This document shows positions 1 to 11,243 of a DNA stretch of 64,000 bases, piece after piece. Position numbers and translations under genes: made by a program. Numbering within the stretch: position 1 is the stretch's first letter; each line of letters begins with the position of its first letter. Location of the stretch: positions 2,542,001 to 2,606,000 of the forward strand of contig NC_083395.1 in NCBI RefSeq assembly GCF_030864355.1, written 5' to 3'. The notes under the pieces were generated by a model. That model had not been told where the DNA came from. It searched no databases and was given only the letters and a program-made list of their open reading frames with translations. This stretch comes from Cutaneotrichosporon cavernicola (Eukaryota > Basidiomycota > Tremellomycetes > Trichosporonales > Trichosporonaceae).

Positions 1-1012
1 CGTCGGCCCACAGCGTTCCGACGGCTGACAGACACTCGTCCTCGTCACAGCACATATCTGATCGGGATCGAGTATGGGCCAGAGTGACAAAGCAAGATAC
101 GACTCACAGCGATCCACGTCACCCGGGTTTTGATGCTGTGGTCATCTCGAGATCCAGCGATCCAGCCATCCAGCGATCCAGCAATCCAGCGATGCTGTCA
201 TCACAAGGATCGAGGCCACACCTCGGCGATCTGATCGGCAATCGTTCACACCAATTCAACCAACATACTCTTCTCTCTTATTCATCGTCCACCACCAAGC
301 AAACGCCATCCGTCCGCCTGGCCGCGTTTCGAAAGGGATCGTACCGCGTTGCAGGCGGTGCAGGCAGTGCACTCATTCTAACAGAGAGGCTTGATTGTGG
401 TAATACTCGACAATGCCTGCTCGGAGCCGTAGGGAAGCAAGGTACCTGACTCTCTGATGAGCATGATCAAACATTCCTACTCCCCTCTTCAGATCTATCT
501 ATTCGGTTCTCCAAGGCGCAGGTGAGACCGACAGGCCTTTAGCGCGAACATGGGCACATCTCTGCATCTCTGGAGTTTGGCGAATCCCACCCCGGGACTG
601 ACGAGCGCCGCATGCATGGTGTACTCAAGGGGTACAGACGCAATCCGAGCAATAGACAGGTCACCTTTGACACGTTCTGGCCAGACTGATGCCTCACCTC
701 GTCTATCACCGATCTAATCGGTGGCCGAGATGAGCTTGTAACACTTTGTGGCCCTCGTGACTTTGGATCTGTCAACTTGCCGCATCATATGTGGGCGATC
801 CTTGGCAAAGAGGCAAGTTGTTGATTGTCCCAACTTACGAGCTTGGCATAGCTTGAGATAGATCAAGCAGCTTGAATGGCTTTGCTCCTTCCCTCTTTAC
901 ACACGACGTTGCGTTCTTCCTCCTCCACCAGTCCATCCCACCTCTTTCAACACTACTTCTTCATCCTCTATTCCACCCACAATCCATACCCCAAAATTTG
1001 TTGTGGCCCCTC
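1..1012. other. Intergenic, no supported gene
   Basis: No open frame here has coding character that I can defend. The region holds a short degenerate direct repeat around 151-198, where the phrase gatccagc/aatccagc recurs five times at 8-9 bp spacing. The last 150 bases are pyrimidine-rich (tccctcttt, cctcctccacc) and look like the leader of the gene starting at 1013. Confidence 0.6.
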
Positions 1013-2797
1013 ATGGCGCCTCTCCTGCAAAAACTCGGGGTTGCCATCGTCCTGGTCGTGTCGAGTGCCTCTGTAGGCCTCTCCATCCTCATGCTCTTCA
1101 CACTGCGTCTAGTTAGCATCTCCGTGGCCGACAAGTGCACCCCAGGAGGTGGTTGCACTGTGCCTTCCTGGGTCCGTGGATCGCCCGAAGCCAAAATATT
1201 GCTGTGGGGTGAGCACTAGTTTTGTTACTCTTCCCTGCCTGGGCTGACCACAGATCGCATGGAGACTGCTCGCCTCGCTGAGATCAACGGGCGCTGGATC
1301 CCTCTCACATACGCATGTATCGCTTACAGCGTACTCGCCCTCGTCTACCTCCTCATCTAGTAGGTTTGATACTTGAGCAGTCTAACAACAGCCTGTACAC
1401 GCATGTTGTTGCCCCGCTGGAGAACATCTGGACCTGGGCTGGGTGCGATGCCACTCTCCAGTTCCTCCTTGGCGGGGCTGGCATCGCCGTAGCCACTCTG
1501 CACCTGATGGTACATTGGAACTATGGCTGGTTCGATTCCGACATCTTCTCGTCGCGAGCGTGTGACGAGTTTGGGCCATATTGCTCGTATGTCGCTGTGC
1601 AATCCTGCGGTAGCTGATTTCCAGACACGTACGGGCGACCTTTGCAACAATCCTGGGGCTAGGGTTTCTGGTGGGGTACTGTGGCAAGTACGGCTCTGAC
1701 TGTAGTTTCTCTTTGTATCAATCGTCCAGGTATACTACGTCCAATATCGCCGTCTCTCCTTCCGAAACAGCCTCGCGTCCATGGCCAAAGCGTACTACGG
1801 CTTCGACTCCAAGACCTCACAGGGGAGTAGCAGTCAACAAACATCCCGAGTTGTCTTGAGGAGTTCCTATCCCGCCACTTCTTTGAATCAGCCACCCGAT
1901 CGACGCGAGAGCCGACAGCTGCATGACGTCGTGGTACCCCCGCGGACAGGCAATCTGCCCAATCGCTCCTCTCGATCCAGCGTGTACAGCACATCCATCG
2001 CCACAGCTTCTTCCAGTCGGCAACACTCGCCCTTTCCGCAAGAGATTCCCACCCAACACCGCCTCGCCCCATCGTCTAGCAACCCCAACCGTCTCTCCGC
2101 ATCAAGCGACATGAGCGCAAGTGACGCCAACCGCCTATCGACCGGAAGCCTCGGATCATCTGGAATCACGGCCCCCGCATACCACTCCCAGCCGAAGAAC
2201 CCCTCCCGCTTACGAGAGACAGTCATCTATTCCGCCTACGATGCCCACATGGCCGCCAACCCCGAGGATTTCGAACCGGTCCGCGATCCCGAGCGCGATC
2301 CCGATGTCCCGGTCCCTGACAAGTTGTGTGACAACCACTCGGACACGAGTCCGGCCATCACCGTCACTCGACCAAACACCTCCTCACAAGGCCACGACCC
2401 ACTTACCTCGAGCACCTGGCTGCTCGGGACCTTGGGGCACCGATCTACTTCCCATGCGTCCAGAATCCGTGGTCGTAGCCGTCCCACGTCGCTCGTCTCC
2501 AACTATTCGAGCCGCCCGTCCTCGTTCGCGGTATTCGCAGCACTCGATGACCTGCAAGAGGTTCTCGCAGCGCCAAGCCTAACCCCTGACGTGATCCAGA
2601 CCCTGCAGACACGCATCGCTGCTCTCCACTTCCTCGCTCGTCCACCGGCTGAAAGCCTCCCACTTACGCCTCCACCCAGCGACGATTCCACCCCATCGCT
2701 TCCTGCTTTGTCTATCCATTCGGACTCGCATAGCGCCCTTGACCCCTCGAGCCCTCGTAGGAGCCTTCCTCTCCGCGGTCGACACGCTCGCGCCTAG
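1013..2797 (+). CDS. Four-TM membrane protein with long disordered cytoplasmic tail, function unknown
   Basis: Five exons: 1013-1208, 1254-1359, 1392-1586, 1625-1670 and 1730-2797. The introns are 45, 32, 38 and 59 nt, all GT-AG, and phase is consistent throughout, giving 536 residues. The start at 1013 (MAPLLQKLG) puts a hydrophobic helix first; an upstream in-frame start at 872 would add a leader-like stretch. Four hydrophobic segments are visible: about residues 8-30, then exon 2 (YACIAYSVLALVYLLIYL), exon 3 (LQFLLGGAGIAVATLHLMV) and the exon 4/5 junction (FATILGLGFLVYYV). Cysteines cluster in the loops. From about residue 200 to the end the protein is Ser/Pro/Arg-rich and low in complexity, with repeated NRLS motifs, as expected for a cytosolic disordered tail. 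I do not recognise a named family. A role as a plasma-membrane or cortical scaffold is only a guess. Confidence 0.72.
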
Positions 2798-3222
2798 GTC
2801 TACCCGGGCTATGCTCGACCCCATCGCTAACTATATAGATCCGTGTGGAGAAAACCACAAGGACCGCGTTATAAAACTTCATCGTGGATAGCATTCCATG
2901 ACTTACTTCTGTAGTATCGAGGGATGATGGATTAGTATGTGGCATCGTCGGTACGATGGGCTCGCCAGATTACTGTATATGCCCTTGGACAATCGTGATT
3001 TTGAGGGGACTGAACACGCTCGGTCTTTGGGAGACGATTTGGTGGTTAGTCACGTGGCCCCACTTAGATAACGCGTCGCATCGAGATGACAATGTAAGCT
3101 GTCCCAGGCGACCCTGGCCAATCGGAACGCCCAACGACGTCATGGCCAGTCACCGAACCCCACTGTTCACCATTACTCATTCTCTGTCAACTCGTGGCGA
3201 CTTGTCATCACATACCCTCGCC
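2798..3222. other. Intergenic spacer
   Basis: No gene seen. It holds the 3' flank of the membrane protein and the promoter and leader of the acetyltransferase. An in-frame ATG at 3141 could extend the acetyltransferase by 27 residues, but the extension (MASHRTPLF...) has no domain character. Confidence 0.5.
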
Positions 3223-3972
3223 ATGCAAGTTGTCAAGCAGCTGACGTCGCTTGAGCCGGCTGCGATCGAGGGTCTGGCCAAGCTGCTCGCCTCGTGCTTT
3301 GACTTGAACGACGACCTCTACGCCGCTCTGTACGGCTCTGTACTGGACCCCGAGGCGTTTCTCGACCTCTACTTCCGCAGCCGGGGATATGAGAGCGTGC
3401 GCGACGACGAGGTATACGTCGTGGAGGCGGCGGGCTTGATCGTCGCTGCGGCGGTGGTTGTTCCTCCTGGACCAAAGCAGTGAGATTTATCACGGGTTTG
3501 GTTAATGGCAGAAAGCGGGCGGATACACCTTACTCGGACGAGCTGAGGCGCAATACGCCTGACGATGTTGCGGATAAACAGAAACTGGTGAGTTTATTTG
3601 GCTATAGACGCTAATCCAGTTCCACGAGGTCGTGGATGAGCTGGAGACGGAGGCGTTTGGGGACGAGACGTACTACGTCTCGTTCATCGGCGTTGCTCAT
3701 TGGGCGCGCGGGAAGGGCTTGGCCGGCGCCATCCTCCGCCATGTCCTTAATAGGGCGCGCGCGGATGGCCGCCTGGTGACTCTCACCACGACAACCAAGG
3801 GAAATGTGAGTCGGCCCAGTGTTGGACCAGTTCAGCAAAAGAGAACTGATTGCAGATCCCGATGTACGAAAAGTTCGGTTTCAAGGTCATTCAGACGGCA
3901 GAGGTCACGCTGGCCCGGACGCGCCTGGACATCTGGGCGATGGACAATGCCGAGTCCGAAGGACACTTGTAG
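3223..3972 (+). CDS. GNAT-family N-acetyltransferase
   Basis: Four exons: 3223-3479, 3512-3587, 3620-3805 and 3856-3972. The introns are 32, 32 and 50 nt and the spliced frame encodes 211 residues. The C-terminal half carries the GNAT core. A strand (YYVSFIGVA) leads into the acetyl-CoA pyrophosphate-binding loop HWARGKGLAGAIL, a good match to R/Q-x-x-G-x-G/A, then a helix (LRHVLNRARADG), the strand LVTLTTTT and the late motif IPMYEKFGFKVIQTAEV typical of GNAT motif B. The substrate cannot be told from sequence. A small-molecule or stress-related acetyltransferase is the usual assignment for stand-alone fungal GNATs of this size. The gene converges on the F-box-like gene that ends at 4106. 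Confidence 0.85.
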
Positions 3973-4105
3973 ACGGTTGCCCAGATGCTCGGCCCACTGG
4001 TGCACCGGCCGGCAAGCTGCAAGCTGCAAGGTGGACTACGCTACATCGCATGTACAGTACTATCAGAAATCGTATGATTGTCGAGATACATTCGTTCCTT
4101 CCGTC

Positions 4106-5401
4106 TTAAAAGCGTTCATCGCCGAAAGGGTTCCAGTCGTCCAGATCGAAATCGCCGTGGTCCTCTTCAAGCCACGTTTCACGGTCCTTGAAATACACCT
4201 TGCACAGTGCATCCTGTACTGCCTCCTCTCCCATGCCACCAATCCTCGGGGATTCACGTAGGTATTCCGTCACCTTGCCGTAGAACCACTTCTCCACCTC
4301 TGCGGCGTTGTCCGCGCCAGACTTGAGCGGACGCACAAATGGCATGCCAATATCCGGCCCAGCCACCTCGTCAAGTCCAACAAGGGTCAACGTCAGGTGG
4401 TCGAGAGCACATAGGAGGCGGCTCACGACGTGGGTGAGGTATCCGAACCGACTCTGCACGGCGTTCCCAAAGCGCCGATCCGCGGAAAACCCTGCTTCGG
4501 GCCAATACCCGTGCTGGCAAAACACTACCGTCACAGACTTGAGGTTTGGGCCGGGTACGAACATGAGAAAACTACGCCCGACTTCGTGGATGGGAACGAA
4601 GAGTGTGAGATCCTCCGTCCCAGGCCAAACACGCGGAACCGATGAGATGGGATGGCGATGTGTCACTAGCCACTGCATGATTGGATTAAGAGGGGCCGAG
4701 GCAACCCCACCAACAGCAGGTGCAAGTGGAAGTGAAAGGGCCCCCATTACTGGGGCTAGGGACGGATGCACATTGAAACCTGCAGGTGGAAACGGGGACC
4801 CGGGACGATGCAGGTCTTCGACTTCGAGGGTAGTGAAGACCTTCTTTGCAGGTGGAAGCTGTTGGACCCGCCGTCCACTCCAGTCTGCTCGAACACGTGC
4901 TACCTCCAACCTCTTAAATGCAGAGTAGTCTCCGTCTGGAAATGCGTTGCCGATCACGTCCAGAACTCGTACCTTGTGGGCCGCCTTGAAGGCTGCTGCA
5001 GGAGTCAGACCAGGCCCACATAGGCAATCGTCGCCAAGACACAAGGGGCGGCTAGGCTTCCAGCTCGGGAAGTCCGACTCGTACTCCCATGGCTCCAGGC
5101 AATACTCGTGGGTGACGCCGGCAAATGTGGTTGCGCCGTACATGGTACGGGTGACACGGAGGTGGCGGGAGAGTTGCAGTTCAGCTTGGGCGCGGACGTA
5201 GCGCGAGACGTCGTGGAGATTGACCAGGGCGAGGATGGGAGCAAGTTCGATGATGCGGTCGAGGATGTGGGGGAAGCGGCTTCCATCCAGGGTTGGTGGA
5301 TTTGGGGAAGTATTCGGCGAATGCTGTACGTCGTTGTGATCGCTCATGGTAAAGTTGGCGTTACAGTCGTCGACAGGGTGAGTGGGAGCGTCGGCGTCCA
5401 T
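4106..5401 (-). CDS. F-box-like/LRR-like family protein (family member A)
   Basis: A single exon of 431 residues, starting at ATG 5401; Met at 5347 is an alternative. The family N-terminal block lies at residues 38-90 (DGSRFPHILDRIIELAP, then LVNLHDVSRYVRAQ and LSRHL), resembling an F-box in spacing: hydrophobic-Pro, Ile-Leu, then Leu and Val-Ser-x-x-x-Arg. The middle has VRVLDVIGN, DLTLFVPIHEV, LKSVTVVF and LTLTLVGLDEVAG, which align with the same strands in the paralogues and read as irregular leucine-rich repeats. The C-terminal block is degenerate (DRETWLEEDHGDFDLDDWN). By analogy with F-box proteins it may be a substrate receptor for an SCF ubiquitin ligase, but Skp1 binding is not shown. 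Its nearest relative in style is the next gene, 5888-7051. Confidence 0.8.
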   Translation of the reverse strand: MDADAPTHPVDDCNANFTMSDHNDVQHSPNTSPNPPTLDGSRFPHILDRIIELAPILALVNLHDVSRYVRAQAELQLSRHLRVTRTMYGATTFAGVTHEYCLEPWEYESDFPSWKPSRPLCLGDDCLCGPGLTPAAAFKAAHKVRVLDVIGNAFPDGDYSAFKRLEVARVRADWSGRRVQQLPPAKKVFTTLEVEDLHRPGSPFPPAGFNVHPSLAPVMGALSLPLAPAVGGVASAPLNPIMQWLVTHRHPISSVPRVWPGTEDLTLFVPIHEVGRSFLMFVPGPNLKSVTVVFCQHGYWPEAGFSADRRFGNAVQSRFGYLTHVVSRLLCALDHLTLTLVGLDEVAGPDIGMPFVRPLKSGADNAAEVEKWFYGKVTEYLRESPRIGGMGEEAVQDALCKVYFKDRETWLEEDHGDFDLDDWNPFGDERF

Positions 5402-5887
5402 GCGAACTGGAGGCGGATGGAGACGGGCGGAGTGGATGCTGCGCTGTTGAGAGAATGTCGAACAGAGAAAGAGGTCTTTTTTACCTTATGAATGAAGGAC
5501 AAAATTGAGATGATGCAGGATGAAGATGAGAGATGCTGAATGAGAGAGAAATTTGTTGAAGTAGTCAAGTCGTAACGGTCACACCTATGGAGTCGACTCA
5601 ACGCAATTGCCGTTTCGAGAGCCGTCTCAAAAAAGAGTAAAATACAATGATAAAATGCAAGACGTCAATTCATTCGGCGAAAGCCACAGCGTCAAGCCAT
5701 CAGACCGCTGCGGTCTAGGCCCAGCACTCGGGGCAGCACTCTGTGTCACCTCTCGATCCCATTAATGGCTGCGCACAGCCTCTGTAGACAACTCTCCCAT
5801 TTAGTCACAACTCTCATTCGAGCGCCACATCGCCTGTCTTCCGTTAATTGATTGAAGCCGTCAAAGTGTCCTTACATGACCGCCATC
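5402..5887. other. Intergenic spacer between two F-box-like genes
   Basis: No gene seen. An AT-richer stretch around 5620-5670 (aaaaagagtaaaatacaatgataaaa) is the most notable base-composition change. The spacer must hold the promoter of member A (minus strand) and the 3' flank of member B. Confidence 0.5.
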
Positions 5888-7051
5888 TCATATGCGGACA
5901 ACTGAATCAGACACGTTTGGGTCTCCGGTGGGATTCCACGACGTCAACACCCCGTCATTGACCTCAGCCTTCCAAGCCGCATGGTCCAGAACTCGCACAT
6001 TGTTGATCGCGCGTTCCGTTTTCTCTTCGGCCCATCCCTCCTCGGCCGCCTGGTGGCGGATCGCGCGGGTCATCTTGCGCAGAAATTTGGTCTTGAGGAC
6101 GGAGCGAATGAAGTCTAGGATGTACTGTTGCCTAATGGAGGACCACCAGTCAAACGAGAACGCTTCTAGAATTTGCTCGAGCGTCTCGGGGTAAGAGGGA
6201 ATGAGGTTGAAGCCAGGCCCAAAGTCGTCTTTGATGTTGACCAGCGTGAGACGAACTGTGTCTAGGTGAGGAATGACCCCTTCGATGAGGTCTGAAGGAA
6301 CACCGAAGGAGTCAGAATGGCGCGGTTCCGATTCGATGACATACCGGGTGACGAATCCTACCAGGACCACGGTCACGGATCGAAGAGCGGCACCGAGGAC
6401 GAGAGCGCGTACGGTCGCCGCATGGCTGGTACGCCACACGGTAATCGAGACGTAGAGCGTCAGGCTTTCAAAGGTTGGCGGCAGGAAGGGAACGTTGAGA
6501 CAGGATGGGAACTCGTCATAGTAGAGGCCCGAGAGACTCGTAGCGGCAAACAGATGGGGAACAGTGATAGGGGGCCCTTCGAGGAGCGCAAAAGGAGCGG
6601 AAGATGCTATGCGGAGTACCTTGACATTCGCGAGACCTTGAATTAGAGGGGCAAGCTCCTCCTTGACATCTCCGTTGAGGTCAAGAATGCGGACCCCAGG
6701 GCAAGCCTCGAGGCACCACTCTGCGGCGCGGCTCACATACGCCGCAGTCTTGATGAGCGGCGGTGTCCACTTGTCGAGGATGTCATCAGAGTGTTCGTAA
6801 AACACAAAGACCGGTTTCCTGACTTGATCTTCGTCGACTTGGGTGTAGAAGCGGACGCCGTGGGTGGGTACATTGTCCGTACCAAAGTCGCGAATGGCTA
6901 GGCGATCGCACAGAACACGGTCCACTTGAGCGCGTACGCTCGAGCTCACGCAGCGCCAGCGGACGAGAGACGAGTGTTCGGAGAAGAGGAGAATGGTGTC
7001 GACGATGTGTGGGAAGCTGGCGCCATCGAGCCAGAATCCTGGCGGGGCCAT
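5888..7051 (-). CDS. F-box-like/LRR-like family protein (family member B)
   Basis: A single exon. I choose the ATG at 7051 (MAPPGFWLDG), giving 387 residues, because the family block then begins at residue 8, as in several paralogues. An in-frame ATG at 7225 would add 58 residues of unrelated sequence. The N-terminal block reads DGASFPHIVDTILLFSEHSS, VRWRCVSSSVRAQVDRVL. The middle motifs are WCLEACPGVRILDLNGDV, LTLYVSITVW, LRSVTVVLVGFV and LTLVNIKDD. The end (VRVLDHAAWKAEVNDG, SWNPTGDPN) shares its W-N-P ending with member A, so A and B look like a local tandem pair. Function is unknown; an F-box-like adaptor role is an inference. Confidence 0.8.
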   Translation of the reverse strand: MAPPGFWLDGASFPHIVDTILLFSEHSSLVRWRCVSSSVRAQVDRVLCDRLAIRDFGTDNVPTHGVRFYTQVDEDQVRKPVFVFYEHSDDILDKWTPPLIKTAAYVSRAAEWCLEACPGVRILDLNGDVKEELAPLIQGLANVKVLRIASSAPFALLEGPPITVPHLFAATSLSGLYYDEFPSCLNVPFLPPTFESLTLYVSITVWRTSHAATVRALVLGAALRSVTVVLVGFVTRYVIESEPRHSDSFGVPSDLIEGVIPHLDTVRLTLVNIKDDFGPGFNLIPSYPETLEQILEAFSFDWWSSIRQQYILDFIRSVLKTKFLRKMTRAIRHQAAEEGWAEEKTERAINNVRVLDHAAWKAEVNDGVLTSWNPTGDPNVSDSVVRI

Positions 7052-7225
7052 CGTGCGGGTACAGGTTACAGGAAGGGTGATGGTGGTAGTGATGGAGGGG
7101 AAGGTAGAGTGATGTGAGGTGACAAATGCGTTGAGTGATTGGACGTCGAGCGGAGGCAGATCGAGGATGCGAACAGCAACCCGATGAGCCAGTGACCTGT
7201 GCTCATTTTGTGTGTATCGGTTCAT

Positions 7226-7835
7226 GACACAGATCAGGAGATGGAGAGAGTACTGATGTCAGTGACACCACTGGATCATGTACTGACAGTTTCCATCAGA
7301 CTGGCCACGGCAAGTGATTCTAGCCCATGCCACCCTCCATATCGGTACCCTACACTCTACTCGTCATCACTCACACGTTGTCAACAGGATCGTGGGTCCA
7401 GAGTGCTTGTGGAACAGTGGAACACCGCCGTGGCTGTGCGAGTGTGTGGCCCACAAGTGCCAGAGCCAGATAATGTCAGGGAAGTCGTCAAACAGTTCTG
7501 CTTAGGGAGAGTACGAGTCTGCTGTCTGCTCGTAGAACGCGAATCATGGGAGTGGGAGTGCCTCGCTGTCCGCGACGTTACAGAGGTAGGAACCTGGCAT
7601 GCGTCGGGAGGGCGGCGAGCGGACGACGAGGTGCTCAACGCACCGGCGGACGGAGTGGCCTTGGTTTGTATACGGTAATGCAGTCCACCAAATCAAATGT
7701 TTGGTCCCTCTTGCTAATCGGCAACCTAATCTCGGTCATTCGAGTTGAACACCGGAGATTGCCGGTCTTGTTTGGTTCTGCTCGCGAGCGAGACAACTAG
7801 AGCGATAGAAGCACAACAGCATGCATAGACAACAA
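7226..7835. other. Intergenic spacer
   Basis: No convincing gene on either strand. The open frames here are short, lack homology I recognise and overlap on opposite strands. The interval is the shared upstream/downstream flank of member B and the transglutaminase-like gene. Confidence 0.45.
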
Positions 7836-9730
7836 TTACACCACATCGTACTGTACAAAAGCAACCAGGCTGTATCCAATTCGGCCCTTTAGGCGGAGGA
7901 ACTCTTCCCGTGTCGTGCCCCGCGCGTCAACGCCGTTGACCTTGTCGAGCCCGACAATCATCGTCTTGCCTCGGATCTTGTCTGCTGGGATGTCGATATA
8001 CCACCAGTCGCCATTATACTCCATGGGAAAGTAGTCGTCGTTCGTGTTTACCATCGCGAGTTGCGGGCCGCCCTTGGGAGTGACGACATTGTCACTCCAG
8101 TGATCGCACACCCATGGGACCTGGAAGCGGACTAGGCCTGCCTGCGAGAGTGCGCGCGGCTCGAGGCGGCGCATGGCTGGTTCTAGTCCCGTAGGGTCTA
8201 AGCCCTCATCGTATGCGTTCCCGCAGAACGTTGCCGGTTCGCCGCCGTTGTCGCAGATGTACTCCTCCCATGACATCTCTCGGCCGTCTTCCCGGAACTG
8301 CTCGCTTGGATTCTGGGGGAAGTGGCGGAGGCCGAAAGCGTCGTTGCTCTTAGTAAACTCATTCGGTTTCAGTTTCTGTTCCCACGCGTGATTGACCAGG
8401 CTCCCGGCTCCCCAGCACGCGTCGATCAGCTTCCACCGTCCGTCGTCGAGGACTACCGCGTTCCACGCGTGGTTCGCGGTGAAGGGCGAGATCACACCTG
8501 CCCCAGGCGACTTGTAACCGAACCCCTTTCCGTGTCCGCTCACCCTCACACACTCCATCCCCGCTGCCTGCGCGATCGCTTCATACACGCGGGAGAACCC
8601 GTCACAGACACCCTTTCCGTTGCGGATCGTGTCCTCGGCGGTGTGACCGCGCGGGACGGTATTGGCCAAGAAGTTCGCCACATCGTACTCGATGTTGTGA
8701 TGACACCAAGTGAAGATCGCGCGCGCCTTGTCCGCCAAGTACTCGAAAGGCGAGCAAAGGACGTCGGCCAAGTACGGGATGGGGTCGTGCGGCAGGTTCT
8801 CGCGGGGGTACTGTGCTGCTACTTCGTCCGGCTGCGTGTAGTCGCGGCACACTAGGCAGTTGAGGGGTGGCATGTTGATCGGTCCTCCGGCGGCTGGTGG
8901 AGCAGCAACCGCCGCGGGCGACGACTTCGGCCTAGAACCGAGGGGTACGGGGGGAGGACGTGAATGGAGAGGGATGGGAGGTGGGCCATTGCTGGGATGA
9001 GATGTGGGAGCGGGCGGTGGAGAGGGACCTCGAAGAACGTTTGGCGGTAGAGTACGGCGGGCAAGTTCCGGTGCCGGCTTAGTCTTAGTGGGTGTTGGCG
9101 AGGTTGATAGAGTGTGATCTTCATGCTCGTCCTGTTGGCGAGCTGGGAGGCGCGGCGGCAGTTCGGGCTTGCGACTGGGTAGCGGAGGTGTGGGGCGTGC
9201 CGGTGGCTCGAGCGCCTCGAGGTCACCATCGCCGTTGACGTTGGGGCGCCGCTCAGGAATCGAGGGTGGAATCCGCCCAGCCGATGCGCTCGTTTCGACC
9301 GAAGGCCGTCGCGGGGAAAGTGCCAGCTCGGAGCTCGCCTTGCGTGCAGGAAGCGGCGGCGGTGCTGTGCGTTCTGGGGAATCCGGTATTCGAACAGGGT
9401 TATCGACGCTGGATGTCAGAACCGCAATCAGGACATGACTCACTTGTGGGTGGGGAGGTGGCGGCCTGGAAGAGGATGAGCTGGCTTATTCGCTTTGCTG
9501 GGAAGAGGGGGCTTTGGGGGCAGTGGGGGACGGAGCGGCGTCGGCGCATATGAGGAGGTGGAGGAGACTGCGGACACAGGGGAGGGGTCACGGCACGGGA
9601 TGGGGGCAAACTTCTTGGGCTTGGGTGGCGGTGCTTTCATGGGCACCGGCGCACTGCCCTGCTGAAGGTTGAGAGCGGCGATGCGGTCCTTGAGCGACGT
9701 GAAGACTGGTTCGTCGTCTGACATTGTCAT
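7836..9730 (-). CDS. Transglutaminase-like (Cyk3-like) protein with proline-rich N-terminus
   Basis: Two exons, 9444-9730 and 7836-9408, separated by a 35-nt GT-AG intron; about 619 residues. The Met at 9724 (MSDDEP) is an equally good start. The first ~260 residues are proline-rich and disordered, with many PPLPARK/PPLPSK-type SH3-ligand motifs. The C-terminal domain is a transglutaminase-like fold: the Cys motif KGVCDGFSRVYEAIAQAAG, the His motif NHAWNAVVL and the Asp motif WKLIDACWG supply the expected Cys-His-Asp triad in order. In fungi such proteins include Cyk3, which acts at the bud neck in cytokinesis. Here no SH3 domain is visible and poly-proline ligands are present instead, so the assignment is to the superfamily and a septum role is inferred. 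Confidence 0.82.
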
Positions 9731-11243
9731 GGTGAGATGAGATGGGCAATGTTGATCATCAGCAGCTGAGGGCTGTGGGATGAGAGGCACTGTGTGAATG
9801 ACGTCACGTGACTTGTACCCGTTCCTGGCACGGAATTGCTATTTCCCGCCTTCCAAACGATGGAGATGGAGCGTGTTCGACCCCCAGATCTAGAAGCATT
9901 ATGTTCATTCGCTACAGACCGTATGTACAGTCTCAAGATCCCAGTTTCCCACCAGAGACGTATGTAATAAGTACTGGACATTCAGGGTGAATGTGGTAGT
10001 AGACAACAACTGTTAAGTTATCAACCACACGCGATGGCTGAATGAACAGTCCTGTCAAAGTCGTTGCCATCCATGCCGCTCAGCGCAAGTCAGTGCCGTC
10101 AGCTGGTCATTATATCGTTAGACCGCACACTGCTGTCGTTTGGGGATCTTGGGAGCCGTTTGTGCGAGTCCATGGAGGATGGACAGTGAAGGAAGGTGAC
10201 CTGATGCGTCACGATGCGTTGCGCCCGACAGGCTTATTTTGCTCCCGCTAAACCGCCTCAGTGCCCCGGTGACTCCACCAATGTACGCCTCTTTTGTCCT
10301 TTGGCTAAGCGTAGCATAAGTATCGATGGCAGCCCCCAGAACGCTATTTGATCGATATCTCGATACCATGCTCACATCCTCAAGCCTGGGTATCAGCTTG
10401 CGTCGGGACGTCATCTTTCAACTGTGTGTGTAGCGGCAGGGTGAAAGCAACGGGATGCACGGTTCGTCTTTCCGTGGAAAGTACAGAGTGCAGACAAAAA
10501 CCAGAGGAATCAGTGAGCGGAGGACGCGAGGCGTCGGCGTGGGGAAGGGAGCTTGTGGCGCAGCTTTTTCACCATGCGTGTCTGCCTCGTGTTTCTGTCC
10601 ATCTCATGCATGCAAGACTCTGGAACTCATCTCCTTTGTTTCCGAGAAGGAATGCAGAATATTCTCCAACGTTTCTTAGTGTAAAGGAGTAGAGGAAGGG
10701 ATCACCTGCATGTGTCCTCGCTAACCAGGTCAGTCTGTGATGGAGGGAGGTGAGTGGGTGTGAACGAATTGAGGCGCCACAGTGTGTTTGGTCAATAATG
10801 CTCCCGCCCAAGTCTCAGACCGAAGATTGATCCACCTTCAGCCTCGTTGGTTCTCTCGATCTTTATATCCTTAAACCAAGATACTGTACCTGCCAGTTTC
10901 ATCGAGAAGATGGGGCGGATTTGCTGACCCCGCTCTGCTGTGCTGTTGCTGAGTCGCGACAGTCCTCGGCGATTGAAGAAGAAGACGATCCGCTTGTGAA
11001 ACGCTGTCGAAGGATTGTATGTAGTGCGGGATTTGGGGAGCACTGATCATTAGCGCCCCCATCTAAATCCCTCTCCAACCAAAGTAGGTCAAACCAAACC
11101 ACTTTCGCAACCTTGAGTCACTCTGCCTTTAAACAGCACACTCCCTTTCTTCTTTACTCACCTTCACCACATCTCCCTCATTCTTCTATCCACCCCACTC
11201 ATCTTCATCGCTTGGATCTACCCTTCATCATCAAACACTTAGC
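9731..11243. other. Long intergenic region, no supported gene
   Basis: About 1.5 kb in which the open frames on both strands are under 115 codons and without recognisable domains. Around 11130-11240 the plus strand becomes C/T-rich with repeated cac/ctc words, typical of a leader just upstream of the gene starting at 11244. Confidence 0.5.

Noticed and set aside
84..449. 121-codon frame at the left end
   Set aside because: Contains the short direct repeat and has no domain, no leader and no splice partner.
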